From: Niallia sp. NCCP-28
Lineage (GTDB): Bacteria; Bacillota; Bacilli; Bacillales; Cytobacillaceae
Length of the DNA stretch: 64,000 bases
Direction: 5' to 3'
NCBI RefSeq assembly: GCF_023168165.1
Contig: NZ_BQYJ01000003.1
Location: 62,001 to 126,000, forward strand
Part shown: positions 18,776 to 29,312 of the stretch, piece after piece
How positions within the stretch are numbered: the stretch's first letter is position 1
How the letters are laid out: each line of letters begins with the position of its first letter
Program-made: the position numbers and the translations under genes
The notes under the pieces: model-generated
Told to the model about the DNA's origin: nothing
Seen by the model: only the letters and a program-made list of their open reading frames with translations
Database searches by the model: none

Positions 18776-19354
18776 ATGAATTTACCAAACAAAATAACGA
18801 TTTCAAGGATTTTATTAATCCCCGTCTTTTTAATTATTTTACTCGTTGATTTTTCTTGGGGCGAGATGACGCTGCTTGGTGTTACATTGCCAACTGCACA
18901 TTTTATTGGTGCGCTTATTTTTATTTTAGCATCGACAACAGACTGGATTGATGGCTATTATGCAAGAAAATATAATCTTGTGACAGATTTAGGGAAATTT
19001 TTAGACCCTCTTGCCGATAAATTATTGGTTTCTGCTGCTTTAATTGTATTAGTTGATTTTGGACTAGCTCCTGCATGGATTACAATAGCAATTATTGCAA
19101 GAGAATTTGCTGTTACCGGTCTTCGATTAGTGCTTGCGGGAGGCGGAGAAGTTGTGGCAGCAAATATGCTGGGGAAAATTAAAACATGGGCTCAAATCGT
19201 GGCTATTTCTGCCTTGCTTTTACATAATATGATTTTTGAATTAATATCTCTTCCTCTTGATGATATTGCATTATGGGTAGCTTTAATTTTTACTGTTTGG
19301 TCTGGCTGGGATTATTTTGCAAAAAACAAACAAGTTTTTGTTTCATCTAAATAG
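18776..19354 (+). CDS. pgsA: CDP-diacylglycerol-glycerol-3-phosphate 3-phosphatidyltransferase
   Basis: A 192-residue integral membrane enzyme that makes phosphatidylglycerol phosphate from CDP-diacylglycerol and glycerol 3-phosphate, the committed step of PG synthesis. The CDP-alcohol phosphatidyltransferase motif D-x2-DG-x2-AR-x8-G-x3-D-x3-D is complete, with aspartates in TDWIDGYYAR and GKFLDPLADK. Four to six hydrophobic helices span the chain. The ATG at 18776 is preceded by CGGAGGA. It sits between ymfM and cinA as in B. subtilis. Confidence 0.95.
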   Translation: MNLPNKITISRILLIPVFLIILLVDFSWGEMTLLGVTLPTAHFIGALIFILASTTDWIDGYYARKYNLVTDLGKFLDPLADKLLVSAALIVLVDFGLAPAWITIAIIAREFAVTGLRLVLAGGGEVVAANMLGKIKTWAQIVAISALLLHNMIFELISLPLDDIALWVALIFTVWSGWDYFAKNKQVFVSSK

Positions 19355-19442
19355 TTTTGTGCTATAAATTAAATAAGAAAGCTGTAAAAATGGAAAGAAT
19401 GATTAAGTTTTGTTGCTTATTTCTGTTTTTATAAGCTAAAGA

Positions 19443-19478
19443 AAAAGAACGGGAAGTTATTTTAACCGTTCTTTTCTA
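19443..19478 (+). terminator. Terminator of pgsA
   Basis: AAAAGAACGG pairs perfectly with CCGTTCTTTT around a 13-nt loop; the T-rich end follows. Confidence 0.75.
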
Positions 19479-19570
19479 TTTAGAAGACGTATTCATTGCG
19501 AAAAGTTTTGAAAATGAGTACTGTAAATATATACAAAAAACAGTATGCATTTGAGGAAGGGGAACAAAAT

Positions 19571-20809
19571 ATGAACGCAGAAATCATCGCAGTTGGATCA
19601 GAATTATTGCTTGGACAAATTGCTAATACAAATGCCCAATTTATTTCCAAACAATTGGCTGAATTAGGGGTAAATGTTTTTTATCATACAGCAGTAGGCG
19701 ATAATGCAAGTCGCTTAGAACAGGTGATAAAAATTGCAGAAAGCCGTTCTGATTTGCTTATTTTTACAGGTGGACTTGGCCCAACAAAGGACGATTTGAC
19801 GAAAGAAACCATTGCAAAACATATGGGGCTGGAACTCATTTTTGATAAAGAGGCTTTAGAGTCGATTAAAGAGTATTTTGTCAAAACAAATAGAGCAATG
19901 ACGGAAAATAATAAAAAGCAAGCCCTTGTCCTAGATGGCTGCAAAGTGCTGAAGAATAATCACGGCATGGCGCCAGGGATGTTTTTAGCCAAAAACAATT
20001 GCCATTATATGCTTCTGCCAGGGCCTCCTAGTGAAATGCAGCCAATGTTTGCAACATATGGAATTAGTGCGCTGCAGGAGAAATTAATGAATAAAGAAGT
20101 CATTCTTTCACGGGTTCTTCGCTTTTTTGGCATTGGAGAATCACTGCTGGAAACAAAAATTGAAGACTTGATTGATGCACAAGCTAATCCAACGATTGCA
20201 CCGCTCGCAGGAGATGGGGAAGTAACCTTGCGCATTACAAGCAAAACAGATTCTATGGAAACAGCAGAAAAGCTGATTCAAGAAACTGAGCAGAAAATAT
20301 TGGAGCGTGTCGGAGAGTATTTTTATGGTTATGATGATACAACACTTGTGCAAGAACTTGTGAAAAAATTGCAGGAACAAGAACTTACGGTGGCAGCAGC
20401 AGAAAGCTTGACGGGAGGGATGTTCCAACAAGAACTGACTTCGATTGCGGGGGCAGGGAGCGTTTTTAAGGGTGGTGTCGTTTGTTATACAAATGAAGTG
20501 AAACGCGATATTCTGTCTGTCAAGGAAAGCACCATCAAAGAGATGGGAGTTGTCAGTGAGCAATGTGCAAAAGAACTTGCAGAAAATGTGCAGAAGCTAG
20601 TAAACTCTGATATTGGCATCAGCTTTACAGGTGTAGCAGGACCAGATGACTTAGAAGGCCATCCTGCCGGGACGGTTTATTTAGGAATTGCAGTAAAAGG
20701 TAAAGCTACAATAGTGGAAAAATTGATGCTCGCAGGCACAAGACAAGGCAATAGAAAAAGAACTGTTCGATATGGCCAGTATTTTATCTTAAAAGCATTG
20801 GAAGCATAA
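19571..20809 (+). CDS. cinA: CinA-like protein (competence/damage-inducible)
   Basis: A 412-residue two-domain protein. Residues 1-170 form a MoCF-biosynthesis-type domain ([43 protein letters not shown]). The last 160 residues form the CinA domain ([45 protein letters not shown]), which in characterised relatives deamidates nicotinamide mononucleotide. The ATG at 19571 has GAGGAAGGGG upstream. The open frame back to 19496 is discarded. It lies directly upstream of recA, the usual competence/SOS pairing, although a separate LexA-type site lies between them. Confidence 0.93.
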   Translation: MNAEIIAVGSELLLGQIANTNAQFISKQLAELGVNVFYHTAVGDNASRLEQVIKIAESRSDLLIFTGGLGPTKDDLTKETIAKHMGLELIFDKEALESIKEYFVKTNRAMTENNKKQALVLDGCKVLKNNHGMAPGMFLAKNNCHYMLLPGPPSEMQPMFATYGISALQEKLMNKEVILSRVLRFFGIGESLLETKIEDLIDAQANPTIAPLAGDGEVTLRITSKTDSMETAEKLIQETEQKILERVGEYFYGYDDTTLVQELVKKLQEQELTVAAAESLTGGMFQQELTSIAGAGSVFKGGVVCYTNEVKRDILSVKESTIKEMGVVSEQCAKELAENVQKLVNSDIGISFTGVAGPDDLEGHPAGTVYLGIAVKGKATIVEKLMLAGTRQGNRKRTVRYGQYFILKALEA

Positions 20810-20876
20810 AATACTTTTCTTTCTATTGCTGGTATTGTTTTCTTTGTTATCGTAAAAAAACTGGAAATAAAAAAAA

Positions 20877-20890
20877 CGAATGAATGTTCT
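20877..20890. promoter_or_regulatory. LexA/DinR (SOS) box upstream of recA
   Basis: CGAATGAATGTTCT matches the Bacillus consensus CGAACRNRYGTTYC at 12 of 14 positions, 123 bp upstream of the recA start. SOS induction of recA is expected in this group. Confidence 0.75.
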
Positions 20891-21012
20891 CCTTTTTACT
20901 CGACAAATGGACACAAACAGAGTATATTTAGTATATATTCATGAACAGCAAATGAATCTAGTTGCTTTTAATAGAATGTGATTCATTTTTATATATTAAA
21001 GGAGGAATCTTT

Positions 21013-22062
21013 TTGAGTGATCGTCAAGCTGCGCTAGAAATGGCGCTAAAGCAAATTGAAAAGCAATTCGGTAAAGGTAGTATTATGAAGCTAGGAGAAC
21101 AGACTGATAAAGTCGTTTCTACTATCCCTAGCGGATCATTGGCTCTAGATGCAGCACTTGGTGTTGGCGGATATCCAAGAGGCCGTATTATTGAAATATA
21201 TGGTCCAGAAAGTTCTGGTAAAACCACAGTTGCTCTTCATGCGATTGCAGAAGTGCAAGCAACAGGTGGACAAGCTGCATTTATCGATGCTGAGCATGCC
21301 TTGGATCCAGTTTATGCACAAAAATTGGGGGTTAATATCGATGAATTATTGCTTTCCCAACCAGATACGGGAGAACAAGCTTTAGAAATTGCGGAAGCAT
21401 TAGTAAGAAGTGGCGCTGTTGATATTCTTGTTATTGACTCTGTTGCAGCACTTGTGCCAAAAGCGGAGATTGAAGGCGAAATGGGAGATTCTCATGTTGG
21501 GTTACAAGCGCGCCTAATGTCACAAGCATTGCGTAAACTTTCTGGTGCTATCAATAAATCAAAAACCATCGCAATCTTTATTAACCAAATTCGTGAAAAA
21601 GTTGGAGTCATGTTCGGAAACCCTGAAACAACACCTGGAGGACGTGCACTTAAGTTTTATTCAACTGTCCGTTTAGAAGTTCGCCGTGCTGAAACATTAA
21701 AGCAAGGAACGGAGATGGTTGGAAATAAAACGAAAATTAAAGTGGTGAAAAACAAAGTAGCACCTCCATTTAGAGTAGCAGAAGTAGATATTATGTACGG
21801 TGAAGGCATCTCTAAAGAAGGCGAAACGATTGATTTAGGTTCTGAATTGGATATTGTACAAAAAAGCGGATCTTGGTATTCCTATAATGACGAAAGACTA
21901 GGGCAAGGCCGTGAAAATGCAAAACAATTTCTAAAAGAAAATAAAGAACTCCGCAACGAGATTCAATTGAAAATTCGTGAGCATTACGGATTGGATAAAG
22001 AAGTAACCCTAAAAAATACAGAGGATGATCAAGATCAAGATGCATTTGAATTGATTGACTAA
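21013..22062 (+). CDS. recA: Recombinase RecA
   Basis: A 349-residue ATP-dependent strand-exchange protein and LexA co-protease. Visible are Walker [10 protein letters not shown] near residue 67, Walker [25 protein letters not shown], loop L2 [23 protein letters not shown] (in parts) and the acidic C-terminal tail ([10 protein letters not shown]). The start is TTG at 21013 with AAAGGAGGAAT upstream, giving [18 protein letters not shown]. The frame open from 20962 is not used. A LexA-type box lies upstream and a strong terminator downstream, so the gene is probably monocistronic under SOS control. Confidence 0.98.
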   Translation: MSDRQAALEMALKQIEKQFGKGSIMKLGEQTDKVVSTIPSGSLALDAALGVGGYPRGRIIEIYGPESSGKTTVALHAIAEVQATGGQAAFIDAEHALDPVYAQKLGVNIDELLLSQPDTGEQALEIAEALVRSGAVDILVIDSVAALVPKAEIEGEMGDSHVGLQARLMSQALRKLSGAINKSKTIAIFINQIREKVGVMFGNPETTPGGRALKFYSTVRLEVRRAETLKQGTEMVGNKTKIKVVKNKVAPPFRVAEVDIMYGEGISKEGETIDLGSELDIVQKSGSWYSYNDERLGQGRENAKQFLKENKELRNEIQLKIREHYGLDKEVTLKNTEDDQDQDAFELID

Positions 22063-22086
22063 ATAAGAGTAGAACTATCTTTACTG

Positions 22087-22130
22087 AACAGTCGGAACGA
22101 GAATATTAGCTCCTTCCGATTGTTTTTTTT
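22087..22130 (+). terminator. Terminator of recA
   Basis: AACAGTCGGAA pairs with TTCCGATTGTT (one G-U), then T8. Confidence 0.85.
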
Positions 22131-22280
22131 ATTTTTTGTGAAAGCGATTTATGATTAAGTTGACCGCCAGTAAAGAAAAAAGGGATTAAATAGATATACA
22201 TATGTTGAAAGTTAAATATCAACAATCAACAATAAATTTATTTTTATAAAAAATAGGGCAAAACCTCCCAACTCAAGCTC

Positions 22281-22309
22281 TTGACAATGAATTGGCACAA
22301 CTATACAAT
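22281..22309 (+). promoter_or_regulatory. Sigma-A promoter for rny
   Basis: TTGACA (22281-22286) and TACAAT (22304-22309) with exactly 17 bp between them, 144 bp upstream of rny. The rest of the 390-bp recA-rny gap shows nothing else I can support. Confidence 0.75.
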
Positions 22310-22452
22310 TATATTGTATATTTTACATTTTTATGAGTATGGAAACTTTAAAAACTTGACGGCTCAATAGTACGTTTATGTAGAAAAGCCTACTAAAAGC
22401 CAATACTTTTAAAATCGTAACAAACACAAGTTCATAGCAAGAGGAGGTGAAA

Positions 22453-24027
22453 ATGATGGATACAACAATAATCCTCATCTCCATTTTGCTTGGCCTAATC
22501 GTCATTGCCGTTGTTGGCTTTGTTGTATATTTTATTCGAAAATCCAATGCTAATGCAAAAATCAATAGTGCAACAATTACTGCTGATCAAATTGTTGAAA
22601 ATGCCAAACGAGAAGCAGAAGCATTGAAAAAAGAAGCTTTGTTAGAAGCAAAGGATGAGATTCACAAGCTTCGTATTGAAGCAGAACAAGAAGTTCGTGA
22701 TCGAAGAAATGAACTACAAAAACAAGAAAATCGTTTATTGCAAAAAGAAGAGATCCTTGATCGTAAAGGGGAAACGTTAGATAAACGTGAAACAATTTTA
22801 GAAAAGAGGGACGATTCTCTTAATAAAAGACAACAGCATATAGAAGAGATGGAAAGCAAAGTGGACGAGATGGTTCGTAAACAGCAGACTGAACTAGAGC
22901 GCATTTCTGGATTAACTCGAGAAGAGGCAAAATCCATCATTTTAGAGCGTACAGAGCAAGAAGTAGCTCATGATATCGCAGTAATGATTAAAGAAAGTGA
23001 CACTAGAGCGAAAGAAGAAGCAGATAAAAAGGCAAAAGAAGTTTTGTCGCTTGCTATCCAGCGGTGTGCGGCTGACCACGTGGCAGAAACTACAGTTTCT
23101 GTTGTAAACTTGCCTAATGATGAGATGAAAGGTCGTATCATTGGTAGAGAAGGCCGTAATATCCGTACACTTGAAACATTAACTGGAATTGACTTGATTA
23201 TTGATGATACACCAGAAGCGGTTATTCTGTCTGGATTTGATCCGATTAGAAGAGAAACAGCTCGACTTGCCTTAGATAAGCTTGTTCAAGATGGAAGAAT
23301 TCATCCTGCACGCATTGAAGAAATGGTAGATAAAGCTCGTCGCGAGGTAGATGAACATATTCGTGAGATTGGGGAGCAAACTACTTTTGAAGTTGGTGTT
23401 CATGCACTGCATCCAGATTTAATCAAAATTCTTGGCCGTTTGAAATTCCGTACTAGTTATGGACAGAATGTTCTAAAACATAGTATTGAAGTGGCTCAAT
23501 TGTCTGGGATTTTAGCTGCAGAGCTAGGAGAAGATGAAACACTTGCACGCAGAGCAGGACTTCTTCATGATATTGGGAAAGCAATTGACCATGAAGTGGA
23601 AGGAAGTCATGTAGAAATAGGTGTAGAGCTTGCTACAAAATATAAGGAACATCCTGTTGTCATCAATAGTATTGCATCCCATCACGGCGATACGGAACCA
23701 ACTTCTATTATAGCTGTATTAGTAGCTGCTGCTGATGCACTTTCTGCAGCAAGACCAGGAGCGCGAAGAGAAACATTAGAAAATTATATTCGCCGTCTGG
23801 AGAAATTAGAAGAAATTTCCGAATCTTATGATGGTGTTGAAAAATCCTTTGCTATTCAAGCAGGCCGTGAAATCCGCATTATGGTGAAACCAGATCTTAT
23901 AGATGATTTGGAATCCCATCGATTAGCAAGAGATATACGTAAAAAAATCGAAGAAGAACTAGATTATCCGGGACATATTAAAGTAACGGTAATTAGGGAA
24001 ACAAGAGCTGTTGAATACGCAAAATAA
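22453..24027 (+). CDS. rny: Ribonuclease Y
   Basis: A 524-residue membrane-anchored endoribonuclease that starts bulk mRNA decay in Bacillus. An N-terminal transmembrane helix (about residues 5-27) is followed by a long charged coiled coil (about 35-195, rich in Glu/Lys/Arg), a KH RNA-binding domain ([14 protein letters not shown]) and an HD phosphodiesterase domain with the metal motif [15 protein letters not shown] at 22441 fits the ATGs at 22453 or 22456 better than the GTG at 22447. A terminator follows directly. Confidence 0.96.
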   Translation: MMDTTIILISILLGLIVIAVVGFVVYFIRKSNANAKINSATITADQIVENAKREAEALKKEALLEAKDEIHKLRIEAEQEVRDRRNELQKQENRLLQKEEILDRKGETLDKRETILEKRDDSLNKRQQHIEEMESKVDEMVRKQQTELERISGLTREEAKSIILERTEQEVAHDIAVMIKESDTRAKEEADKKAKEVLSLAIQRCAADHVAETTVSVVNLPNDEMKGRIIGREGRNIRTLETLTGIDLIIDDTPEAVILSGFDPIRRETARLALDKLVQDGRIHPARIEEMVDKARREVDEHIREIGEQTTFEVGVHALHPDLIKILGRLKFRTSYGQNVLKHSIEVAQLSGILAAELGEDETLARRAGLLHDIGKAIDHEVEGSHVEIGVELATKYKEHPVVINSIASHHGDTEPTSIIAVLVAAADALSAARPGARRETLENYIRRLEKLEEISESYDGVEKSFAIQAGREIRIMVKPDLIDDLESHRLARDIRKKIEEELDYPGHIKVTVIRETRAVEYAK

Positions 24028-24056
24028 AAACGGTGCATTTGCACCGTTTTTATTTT
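24026..24056 (+). terminator. Terminator of rny
   Basis: AAAACGGTGC/GCACCGTTTT with an ATTT loop and a following T-rich stretch. The hairpin begins at the stop codon. Confidence 0.9.
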
Positions 24057-24117
24057 GAGCGAGCTTGACTTTTGTTATACATTGATAGTCAACTGCACAA
24101 AAGAAAGGAATGTAGTT

Positions 24118-24915
24118 ATGCATATTTTATTTATCGGTGATGTTGTCGGCTCTATGGGAAGAGATATGATTAAAGAGTATGTCCCAAAATTAAAAGAAAA
24201 ATATCGTCCGCAAATGACCATTATCAATGGCGAAAATGCTGCTGGAGGAAAAGGCATTACAGAAAAGATTTACCGCAGTTTTTTAGAAGTGGGAGCACAA
24301 GCAGTAACACTAGGAAATCATACATGGGATAATCGGGAAATCTTTCAATTTATCGATAATGCCAAATATTTAGTAAGGCCAGCCAATTTTCCAGAAAACA
24401 ATCCTGGAAAAGGAATGGTATTTGTGAAAATTAATGATATTGAAGTCGCTGTAATTAATCTACAAGGCAGAACCTTTATGAATCCAAGTGATGATCCTTT
24501 TGTTAAAGCAGATGAATTGGTAGCAGAAGCAAAAAAGAGAACAGATATTATTTTTGTTGATTTTCATGGGGAAGCGACAAGTGAAAAGCAGGCAATAGCT
24601 TGGTATTTAGATGGAAAAGTAACAGCGGTTGTTGGAACACATACCCATGTGCAAACAGCGGATAACCGCATTTTGCCTAATGGTACAGCTTTTATGGCGG
24701 ATGTTGGCATGACAGGACCTTATGATGGCATATTAGGAATGGAAAGAGAAGCTGTTTTAAATAGATTTTTAACTAATTTACCGACTCGCTTTGAGCCGCC
24801 AAAAACAGGCAGAACACAACTTAGTGGCTGCATTATTGAAGTAGACAAAAAAACAGGTAAAGCAAAAAAAATCGATCGTATTTTAATTAACGAAGACCAT
24901 CCCTTTTATTCATAA
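24118..24915 (+). CDS. ymdB: YmdB 2',3'-cNMP phosphodiesterase
   Basis: A 265-residue calcineurin-like metallophosphoesterase, hydrolysing 2',3'-cyclic nucleotides in characterised relatives and affecting biofilm and motility decisions in B. subtilis. Metal ligands are seen in order in GDVVGSMG (Asp8), INGENAAGGKG, LGNHTWD, VDFHGEATSEK and GTHTHVQTAD. Length equals that of B. subtilis YmdB (264). The ATG at 24118 has AAAGGA upstream. The open frame from 24055 overlaps the rny terminator and is rejected. The rny-ymdB-spoVS order is conserved. Confidence 0.94.
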   Translation: MHILFIGDVVGSMGRDMIKEYVPKLKEKYRPQMTIINGENAAGGKGITEKIYRSFLEVGAQAVTLGNHTWDNREIFQFIDNAKYLVRPANFPENNPGKGMVFVKINDIEVAVINLQGRTFMNPSDDPFVKADELVAEAKKRTDIIFVDFHGEATSEKQAIAWYLDGKVTAVVGTHTHVQTADNRILPNGTAFMADVGMTGPYDGILGMEREAVLNRFLTNLPTRFEPPKTGRTQLSGCIIEVDKKTGKAKKIDRILINEDHPFYS

Positions 24916-24951
24916 TAAAAAGGCATAAATCGCTGAACTAAACAGTGAGTC

Positions 24952-25024
24952 GAGACTTTTGAAATCAATATTCTTCCTTACATGAAAAATGGGAAGATGG
25001 CATTTCAAAAGTCTCCTTTTTTAT
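24952..25024 (+). terminator. Terminator of ymdB
   Basis: Perfect 14-bp outer stem GAGACTTTTGAAAT/ATTTCAAAAGTCTC, an inner CTTCC/GGAAG stem and a following CTTTTTT run. Confidence 0.85.
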
Positions 25025-25082
25025 CTATTCTTCAATAAAAACTGATCGTATTTAAGATTATTTACGAAATTTTTATGTCCAA

Positions 25083-25110
25083 GCTGGAATATGTGTTTTA
25101 AAAGTGGAAT
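25083..25110 (+). promoter_or_regulatory. Possible sigma-H promoter of spoVS
   Basis: CTGGAATAT and GGAAT elements 13 bp apart resemble, with mismatches, the sigma-H pattern RWAGGAWWT...HGAAT. In B. subtilis spoVS is sigma-H controlled, which is why I looked here. The sequence match alone is weak. Confidence 0.25.
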
Positions 25111-25197
25111 ATAGTAACAATGGAATGATATATATTCCTGATATGGTCTCGCTAAAAAGTGAGTCATGCGGGGGGGTTAAACAAGGAGGAGCTAGAA

Positions 25198-25458
25198 ATG
25201 GAGATATTAAAAGTTTCGGCAAAGTCTAGTCCCAATTCTGTAGCTGGTGCGCTTGCTGGTGTTCTGCGAGAAAGAGGTGGAGCAGAAATCCAAGCTATTG
25301 GTGCAGGTGCATTAAATCAGGCGGTAAAAGCAGTAGCCATCGCAAGAGGATTTGTAGCACCTAGCGGGGTGGATTTAATTTGTATCCCAGCCTTCACCGA
25401 TATTGTCATTGACGGGGAAGAAAGAACAGCCATCAAGCTTATTGTGGAACCTAGATAA
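25198..25458 (+). CDS. spoVS: Stage V sporulation protein SpoVS
   Basis: An 86-residue Alba-like protein, the exact usual length. It has the near-invariant sequence MEILKVSAKSSPNSVAGALAG and ends in a conserved ERTAIKLIVEPR-type tail. SpoVS is needed for progress through stage V and coat assembly, and probably binds nucleic acid. The ATG at 25198 has AAGGAGGAGC upstream. The frame open from 25159 would add a non-conserved leader. Confidence 0.96.
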   Translation: MEILKVSAKSSPNSVAGALAGVLRERGGAEIQAIGAGALNQAVKAVAIARGFVAPSGVDLICIPAFTDIVIDGEERTAIKLIVEPR

Positions 25459-25642
25459 GTATGGCAAAATGATAAAAATGAGAGATTAAATAAACGAAGA
25501 ATATGTTATCATTTTTGAAAATTTTTCTTTAATCTGCTCAAAAAGATGGAGAAATGGACCTGTGAAGCAAAGAGCTTTGCAGGTTCTTTTTTCGAAAATA
25601 GATTGATATAATGAGAAAAAGACAGCATATTAAATATAGGAG

Positions 25643-26578
25643 ATGGTTGTTCTGGACTTTTTTGATGGACATTGTGATGTATTATATAAAATGTTTCTAG
25701 ACAAAAGCATTGCTTTTTATGATAGTAATAAACTGCAAGTTACCTTAAAAGGTTTGGAACAAAGCGGCAGCAAAATTCAGTCATTTGCGATTTATATACC
25801 AGAATCTGTTCATCCAGACATGCGTTTTCAAGCAGCACTTGCCATGGTAGAGATTTTTGATGAAAAAATCCTGAACAGATATCCAAACATAAAACTAATT
25901 CGATCACAATTGGATATAAAAAATTTAGAAGAAGATGAGATTGGGGCAATTTTAACATTAGAAGGCTGTGATGCAATTGGCAATGATTTATTAAAGCTAA
26001 AAGCATTGCTGAAATCAGGAGTAACGGCAGTAGGTCTTACATGGAACTATGCCAATGCAGTTGCCGACGGTGCTTTAGAGCCAAGGGGAGCTGGACTTTC
26101 TTTATTTGGAAGGGAAGTTGTAAAACAATTAAACGAACGGATGATCTGGTGCGATGTTTCTCACCTTTCAGAACAAGGATTTTGGGATACAATCGATCTT
26201 GCTCAATATCCATACGCCTCCCACTCCAACAGCTATACACTTTGTCCGCATCCTCGCAATTTAAGAGATGATCAAATAAAAGCATTGATTGAAATGAATA
26301 GTGTAATAGGAATAACATTTGTCCCAGAGTTTTTAAATGGTACTCAAACGAGCACGATTACAGATGTTTTGCGCCATCTAGATTTTATTTGTTCTCTTGG
26401 AGGAGAGCATCATGTGGGATTTGGCTCTGACTTTGACGGCATTACACATACTGTTAAAGATTTGCATTCTATCAATGATTATCCCCATTTAATAGAAGAG
26501 TTAATAAAATATTATAGTGCTAGCCAAGTGGAGAGATTTTTATATCAAAATATGGTGCGAAGATTTCCAGCTCGATAG
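25643..26578 (+). CDS. Dipeptidase, M19 (membrane dipeptidase) family
   Basis: A 311-residue zinc dipeptidase of the renal-dipeptidase-like family. Metal ligands are visible as the HxD pair in DGHCDVLYKM, E in LTLEGCDAIG, H in CDVSHLSEQGFWD and H in YASHSNSYTLC. The block HHVGFGSDFDGI is also typical. There is no signal peptide, so it should act in the cytoplasm on small peptides. The start is uncertain. ATG 25643 is only a few bases from the AGGAG it overlaps, and a CTG at 25652 would be better spaced. B. subtilis has tdh-kbl at this position, so this gene is a local difference. Confidence 0.88.
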   Translation: MVVLDFFDGHCDVLYKMFLDKSIAFYDSNKLQVTLKGLEQSGSKIQSFAIYIPESVHPDMRFQAALAMVEIFDEKILNRYPNIKLIRSQLDIKNLEEDEIGAILTLEGCDAIGNDLLKLKALLKSGVTAVGLTWNYANAVADGALEPRGAGLSLFGREVVKQLNERMIWCDVSHLSEQGFWDTIDLAQYPYASHSNSYTLCPHPRNLRDDQIKALIEMNSVIGITFVPEFLNGTQTSTITDVLRHLDFICSLGGEHHVGFGSDFDGITHTVKDLHSINDYPHLIEELIKYYSASQVERFLYQNMVRRFPAR

Positions 26579-26682
26579 TTTTTTTGTTATGCTCAAGCAT
26601 AGGTCAAAGAGAAAAAGGTTGGTTTATTTTTGAACAATCAATAGTGTAATTTAATAGATTATCCCTTTTAAAGACCTAGCTA

Positions 26683-26711
26683 TTGTTTTACAATGCTGAA
26701 ACCCTTATACT
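26683..26711 (+). promoter_or_regulatory. Sigma-A promoter candidate for miaB-ricA
   Basis: TTGTTT (26683-26688) and TATACT (26706-26711) at 17-bp spacing, about 105 bp upstream of miaB. Confidence 0.5.
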
Positions 26712-26816
26712 ATTATAATGTAAAAGTTTATGCAACGAGGAATAAATGATAGTTTAAAATGAAATGATGCTTATGGAGGGTGAATAGAATCATCCATAAG
26801 AGAGGAGTAATAGAAT

Positions 26817-28361
26817 ATGAATGAAAAACAACGTTTAGAAAGCCAGCAAGTAGATACAGCTAATTCTTCGGACAAAAAATCCGTCAAGGATTACAGCAAA
26901 TATTTTGAAACAGTTTATCAAGCACCATCTTTAAAAGATGCAAAAAAACGAGGCAAAGAAGAAATTCAATATGATAAAGGTTTTTCTATTGCAGAACAAT
27001 TCCGTGGCATGGGCGAAGGACGCAAATTCTATATTCGCACATATGGCTGTCAAATGAATGAACATGATACAGAAGTAATGGCAGGAATTTTCTTAGCATT
27101 AGGCTATGAGCCGACAGATACAGTAAATGATGCAAATGTTATTTTATTAAATACATGTGCGATCCGCGAAAATGCGGAAAATAAAGTATTTGGTGAATTA
27201 GGCCATTTAAAACATTTAAAAACAGAAAGACCAGATTTATTAATTGGTGTCTGCGGCTGTATGTCCCAAGAAGAATCAGTTGTCAATAAAATTTTAAAAA
27301 CATACAACCAAGTAGATATGATTTTTGGTACACATAATATCCACCGTCTGCCAAATATTCTTCAAGAAGCGTATATGTCCAAAGAAATGGTTGTAGAAGT
27401 ATGGTCTAAAGAAGGAGACGTTATTGAAAACCTTCCAAAAGTCCGCAATGGAAAAATCAAAGCATGGGTTAATATTATGTATGGCTGTGATAAATTCTGT
27501 ACGTATTGCATCGTTCCATATACAAGAGGAAAAGAGCGAAGCAGACGTCCAGAAGACATTATTCAAGAAGTTCGCCAATTGGCAGCGCAAGGCTATAAAG
27601 AAATTACGCTTCTTGGACAAAACGTAAATGCATACGGAAAAGACTTTACTGATATCGATTACCGATTAGGTGACTTGATGGAAGAAATGCGCAAAATTGA
27701 TATTCCGCGAGTTCGATTTACAACAAGCCATCCACGTGACTTTGACGATCATTTAATTGAAGTATTAGGCCATGGCGGGAATTTAGTGGAACATATTCAT
27801 TTGCCAGTACAATCCGGTTCAACAGATGTATTAAAAATTATGGCACGCAAATACACAAGAGAACACTATTTAGAATTGGTTCGCAAAATGAAAGCAACGA
27901 TTCCGAACTTAACATTAACAACAGATATTATCGTTGGATATCCAAATGAAACGGACGAGCAATTTGAAGAAACAATGTCTTTATATAAAGAAGTAGGTTT
28001 TGAAGCTGCTTATACATTTATTTACTCACCACGTGAAGGTACACCTGCAGCGAAAATGCAGGACAATGTACCAATGGAAGTGAAAAAAGAGCGTCTGCAA
28101 CGACTGAATGCCCTTGTTAATGAAATGAGTGCAAATGCAATGAAGAGCTATCAAGATCAGATTGTGGAAGTGCTAGTAGAAGGGGAAAGCAAAAATAACC
28201 CAGATGTACTTGCAGGCTATACTCGCAAAAATAAACTAGTAAACTTTGTTGGACCAAAATCTTCCATTGGCCACTTAGTAAAAGTGAAAATTACGGATGC
28301 AAAAACATGGTCATTAAAGGGAGAAATGCTGGAAGTTATTGAGACTGTTGAGACAAACTAA
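26817..28361 (+). CDS. miaB: tRNA-2-methylthio-N6-dimethylallyladenosine synthase MiaB
   Basis: A 514-residue radical-SAM methylthiotransferase that converts i6A37 to ms2i6A37 in tRNAs. The N-terminal MTTase domain has three cysteines (in [17 protein letters not shown] and GVCGCMS) that bind the auxiliary cluster. The radical-SAM motif CDKFCTYC has Cys224, Cys228 and Cys231. A TRAM domain closes the protein. An N-terminal polar extension of about 65 residues is typical of Bacillus MiaB. AGGAGT lies eight bases before the ATG. The stop overlaps the start of ricA by one base. Confidence 0.97.
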   Translation: MNEKQRLESQQVDTANSSDKKSVKDYSKYFETVYQAPSLKDAKKRGKEEIQYDKGFSIAEQFRGMGEGRKFYIRTYGCQMNEHDTEVMAGIFLALGYEPTDTVNDANVILLNTCAIRENAENKVFGELGHLKHLKTERPDLLIGVCGCMSQEESVVNKILKTYNQVDMIFGTHNIHRLPNILQEAYMSKEMVVEVWSKEGDVIENLPKVRNGKIKAWVNIMYGCDKFCTYCIVPYTRGKERSRRPEDIIQEVRQLAAQGYKEITLLGQNVNAYGKDFTDIDYRLGDLMEEMRKIDIPRVRFTTSHPRDFDDHLIEVLGHGGNLVEHIHLPVQSGSTDVLKIMARKYTREHYLELVRKMKATIPNLTLTTDIIVGYPNETDEQFEETMSLYKEVGFEAAYTFIYSPREGTPAAKMQDNVPMEVKKERLQRLNALVNEMSANAMKSYQDQIVEVLVEGESKNNPDVLAGYTRKNKLVNFVGPKSSIGHLVKVKITDAKTWSLKGEMLEVIETVETN

Positions 28362-28735
28362 TGGCTAAGTTCACTCGGGAAGAAATTATCCGTCGCACAG
28401 AAGAACTTGCCAAAATGATTGCAGAAACAGAAGAAGTGGAGTTTTACAAACGGGCCGAGCAGCAAATTAACAATAATAAAACAGTGAATGAAAAAATTGC
28501 CCAAATTAAAAAGCTGCAAAAACAGGCTGTTAATCTGCAGCATTATGGAAAATATGCTGCTTTAAAAGATGCAGAAACTAAAATCAACCAACTTCAGCAA
28601 GAGATTGATGAACTGCCGATTGTGGATGAGTTTAAACAATCACAAAACGAAGTAAATGATATTTTGCAAATGGTAACAAAAACAATTGCTGCAAATGTTG
28701 CAAACAAATTAGAAGAAAAAACGCGCAAAAATTAA
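28361..28735 (+). CDS. ricA: RicA (YmcA), RicAFT complex subunit
   Basis: A 124-residue, almost wholly alpha-helical protein of the Com_YlbF family. In B. subtilis RicA (YmcA) joins RicF (YlbF) and RicT (YaaT) to support mRNA maturation by RNase Y, and is needed for biofilm formation, competence and sporulation. Heptad-rich helices are visible around residues 20-60 and 65-95. It is co-translated with miaB (TAATG overlap). Its presence 4 kb from rny is a genomic echo of the functional link. Confidence 0.92.
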   Translation: MAKFTREEIIRRTEELAKMIAETEEVEFYKRAEQQINNNKTVNEKIAQIKKLQKQAVNLQHYGKYAALKDAETKINQLQQEIDELPIVDEFKQSQNEVNDILQMVTKTIAANVANKLEEKTRKN

Positions 28736-28792
28736 CTTTTGTTATTTAGGAAAGCTAGTTGATGATAGTGTGGAAAAATTCAAACTGAAAAT

Positions 28793-28831
28793 GTTCAGGC
28801 TAATCGAAAAGGCTTTTCGATTAGCCTGAAC
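28793..28831. terminator. Inverted repeat after ricA, likely bidirectional terminator
   Basis: Perfect 19-bp arms GTTCAGGCTAATCGAAAAG / CTTTTCGATTAGCCTGAAC between the convergent ricA (+) and the small gene ending at 28853 (-). Poly-T is weak on either side. Confidence 0.65.
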
Positions 28832-28852
28832 TAACTTTTGGTTTTTAGGAAA

Positions 28853-29206
28853 TCACTTTTTATTATTTAAAATATTTACCGCCTGCAAAAAAGCTTGGCG
28901 GTATTCTTTTTGTTCTTTCATCGCTGTTTGCAAAGTTGAAAGAAGGGACTTATTTAAAAGTTTTGTTTCTCTATCTTTATGATCTCCATTGTTTATCGTT
29001 TGCAGAAGGAATGTATAAACAAGAAAAAGCGTTGAATAATTGTCTACATATGTTAAGCTGACAGCGCTTCCTCCATTTCCCCCTTCTGCATGTGTATTAA
29101 CAGAAGGTCCTCCTGAGTCTAAGATTTTATCAATTAATTCTTCTGGCACACCTAGGCTTTGTAATTTTTCCGCTGTTAACCCAATCGTTTTTTCTTCTTT
29201 TTTCAT
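28853..29206 (-). CDS. Uncharacterised 117-aa protein near cotE
   Basis: I do not recognise this family. It is a soluble 117-residue protein with a charged helical N-terminus (KKEEKTIGLTAEKLQSLGVPEELIDKILDSGG), a short Gly/Asn-rich turn (HAEGGNGGSAVS), and a helical C-terminal half with VYTFLLQTINNG. A good AGGAG-type site (GGAGAGGAGTAT, minus strand) precedes the ATG. A strong terminator at 29237-29288 separates it from the two minus-strand genes further right. Location between ricA and cotE suggests a sporulation role, but that is only context. Confidence 0.7.
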   Translation of the reverse strand: MKKEEKTIGLTAEKLQSLGVPEELIDKILDSGGPSVNTHAEGGNGGSAVSLTYVDNYSTLFLVYTFLLQTINNGDHKDRETKLLNKSLLSTLQTAMKEQKEYRQAFLQAVNILNNKK

Positions 29207-29236
29207 ATACTCCTCTCCTTTCTATGTATAATATGG

Positions 29237-29288
29237 AGAAAAAAGCAATTTGTCCCCTCCAAATAAAAATCTGGAGGGGACAATTGCT
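29237..29288 (-). terminator. Terminator of the 29313-30010 minus-strand pair
   Basis: Stem of 17-18 bp (AGCAATTGTCCCCTCCA against TGGAGGGGACAAATTGCT on the minus strand) followed by T6 on that strand. Confidence 0.85.
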
Positions 29289-29312
29289 ATCTGTTGAAAA
29301 GATTTATTTTTA

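Noticed and set aside
22304-22318. ACAATTATATTGTA palindrome at the rny promoter considered as an operator
   Set aside because: It overlaps the -10 box and is explained by AT-rich promoter sequence; no matching site or regulator nearby.
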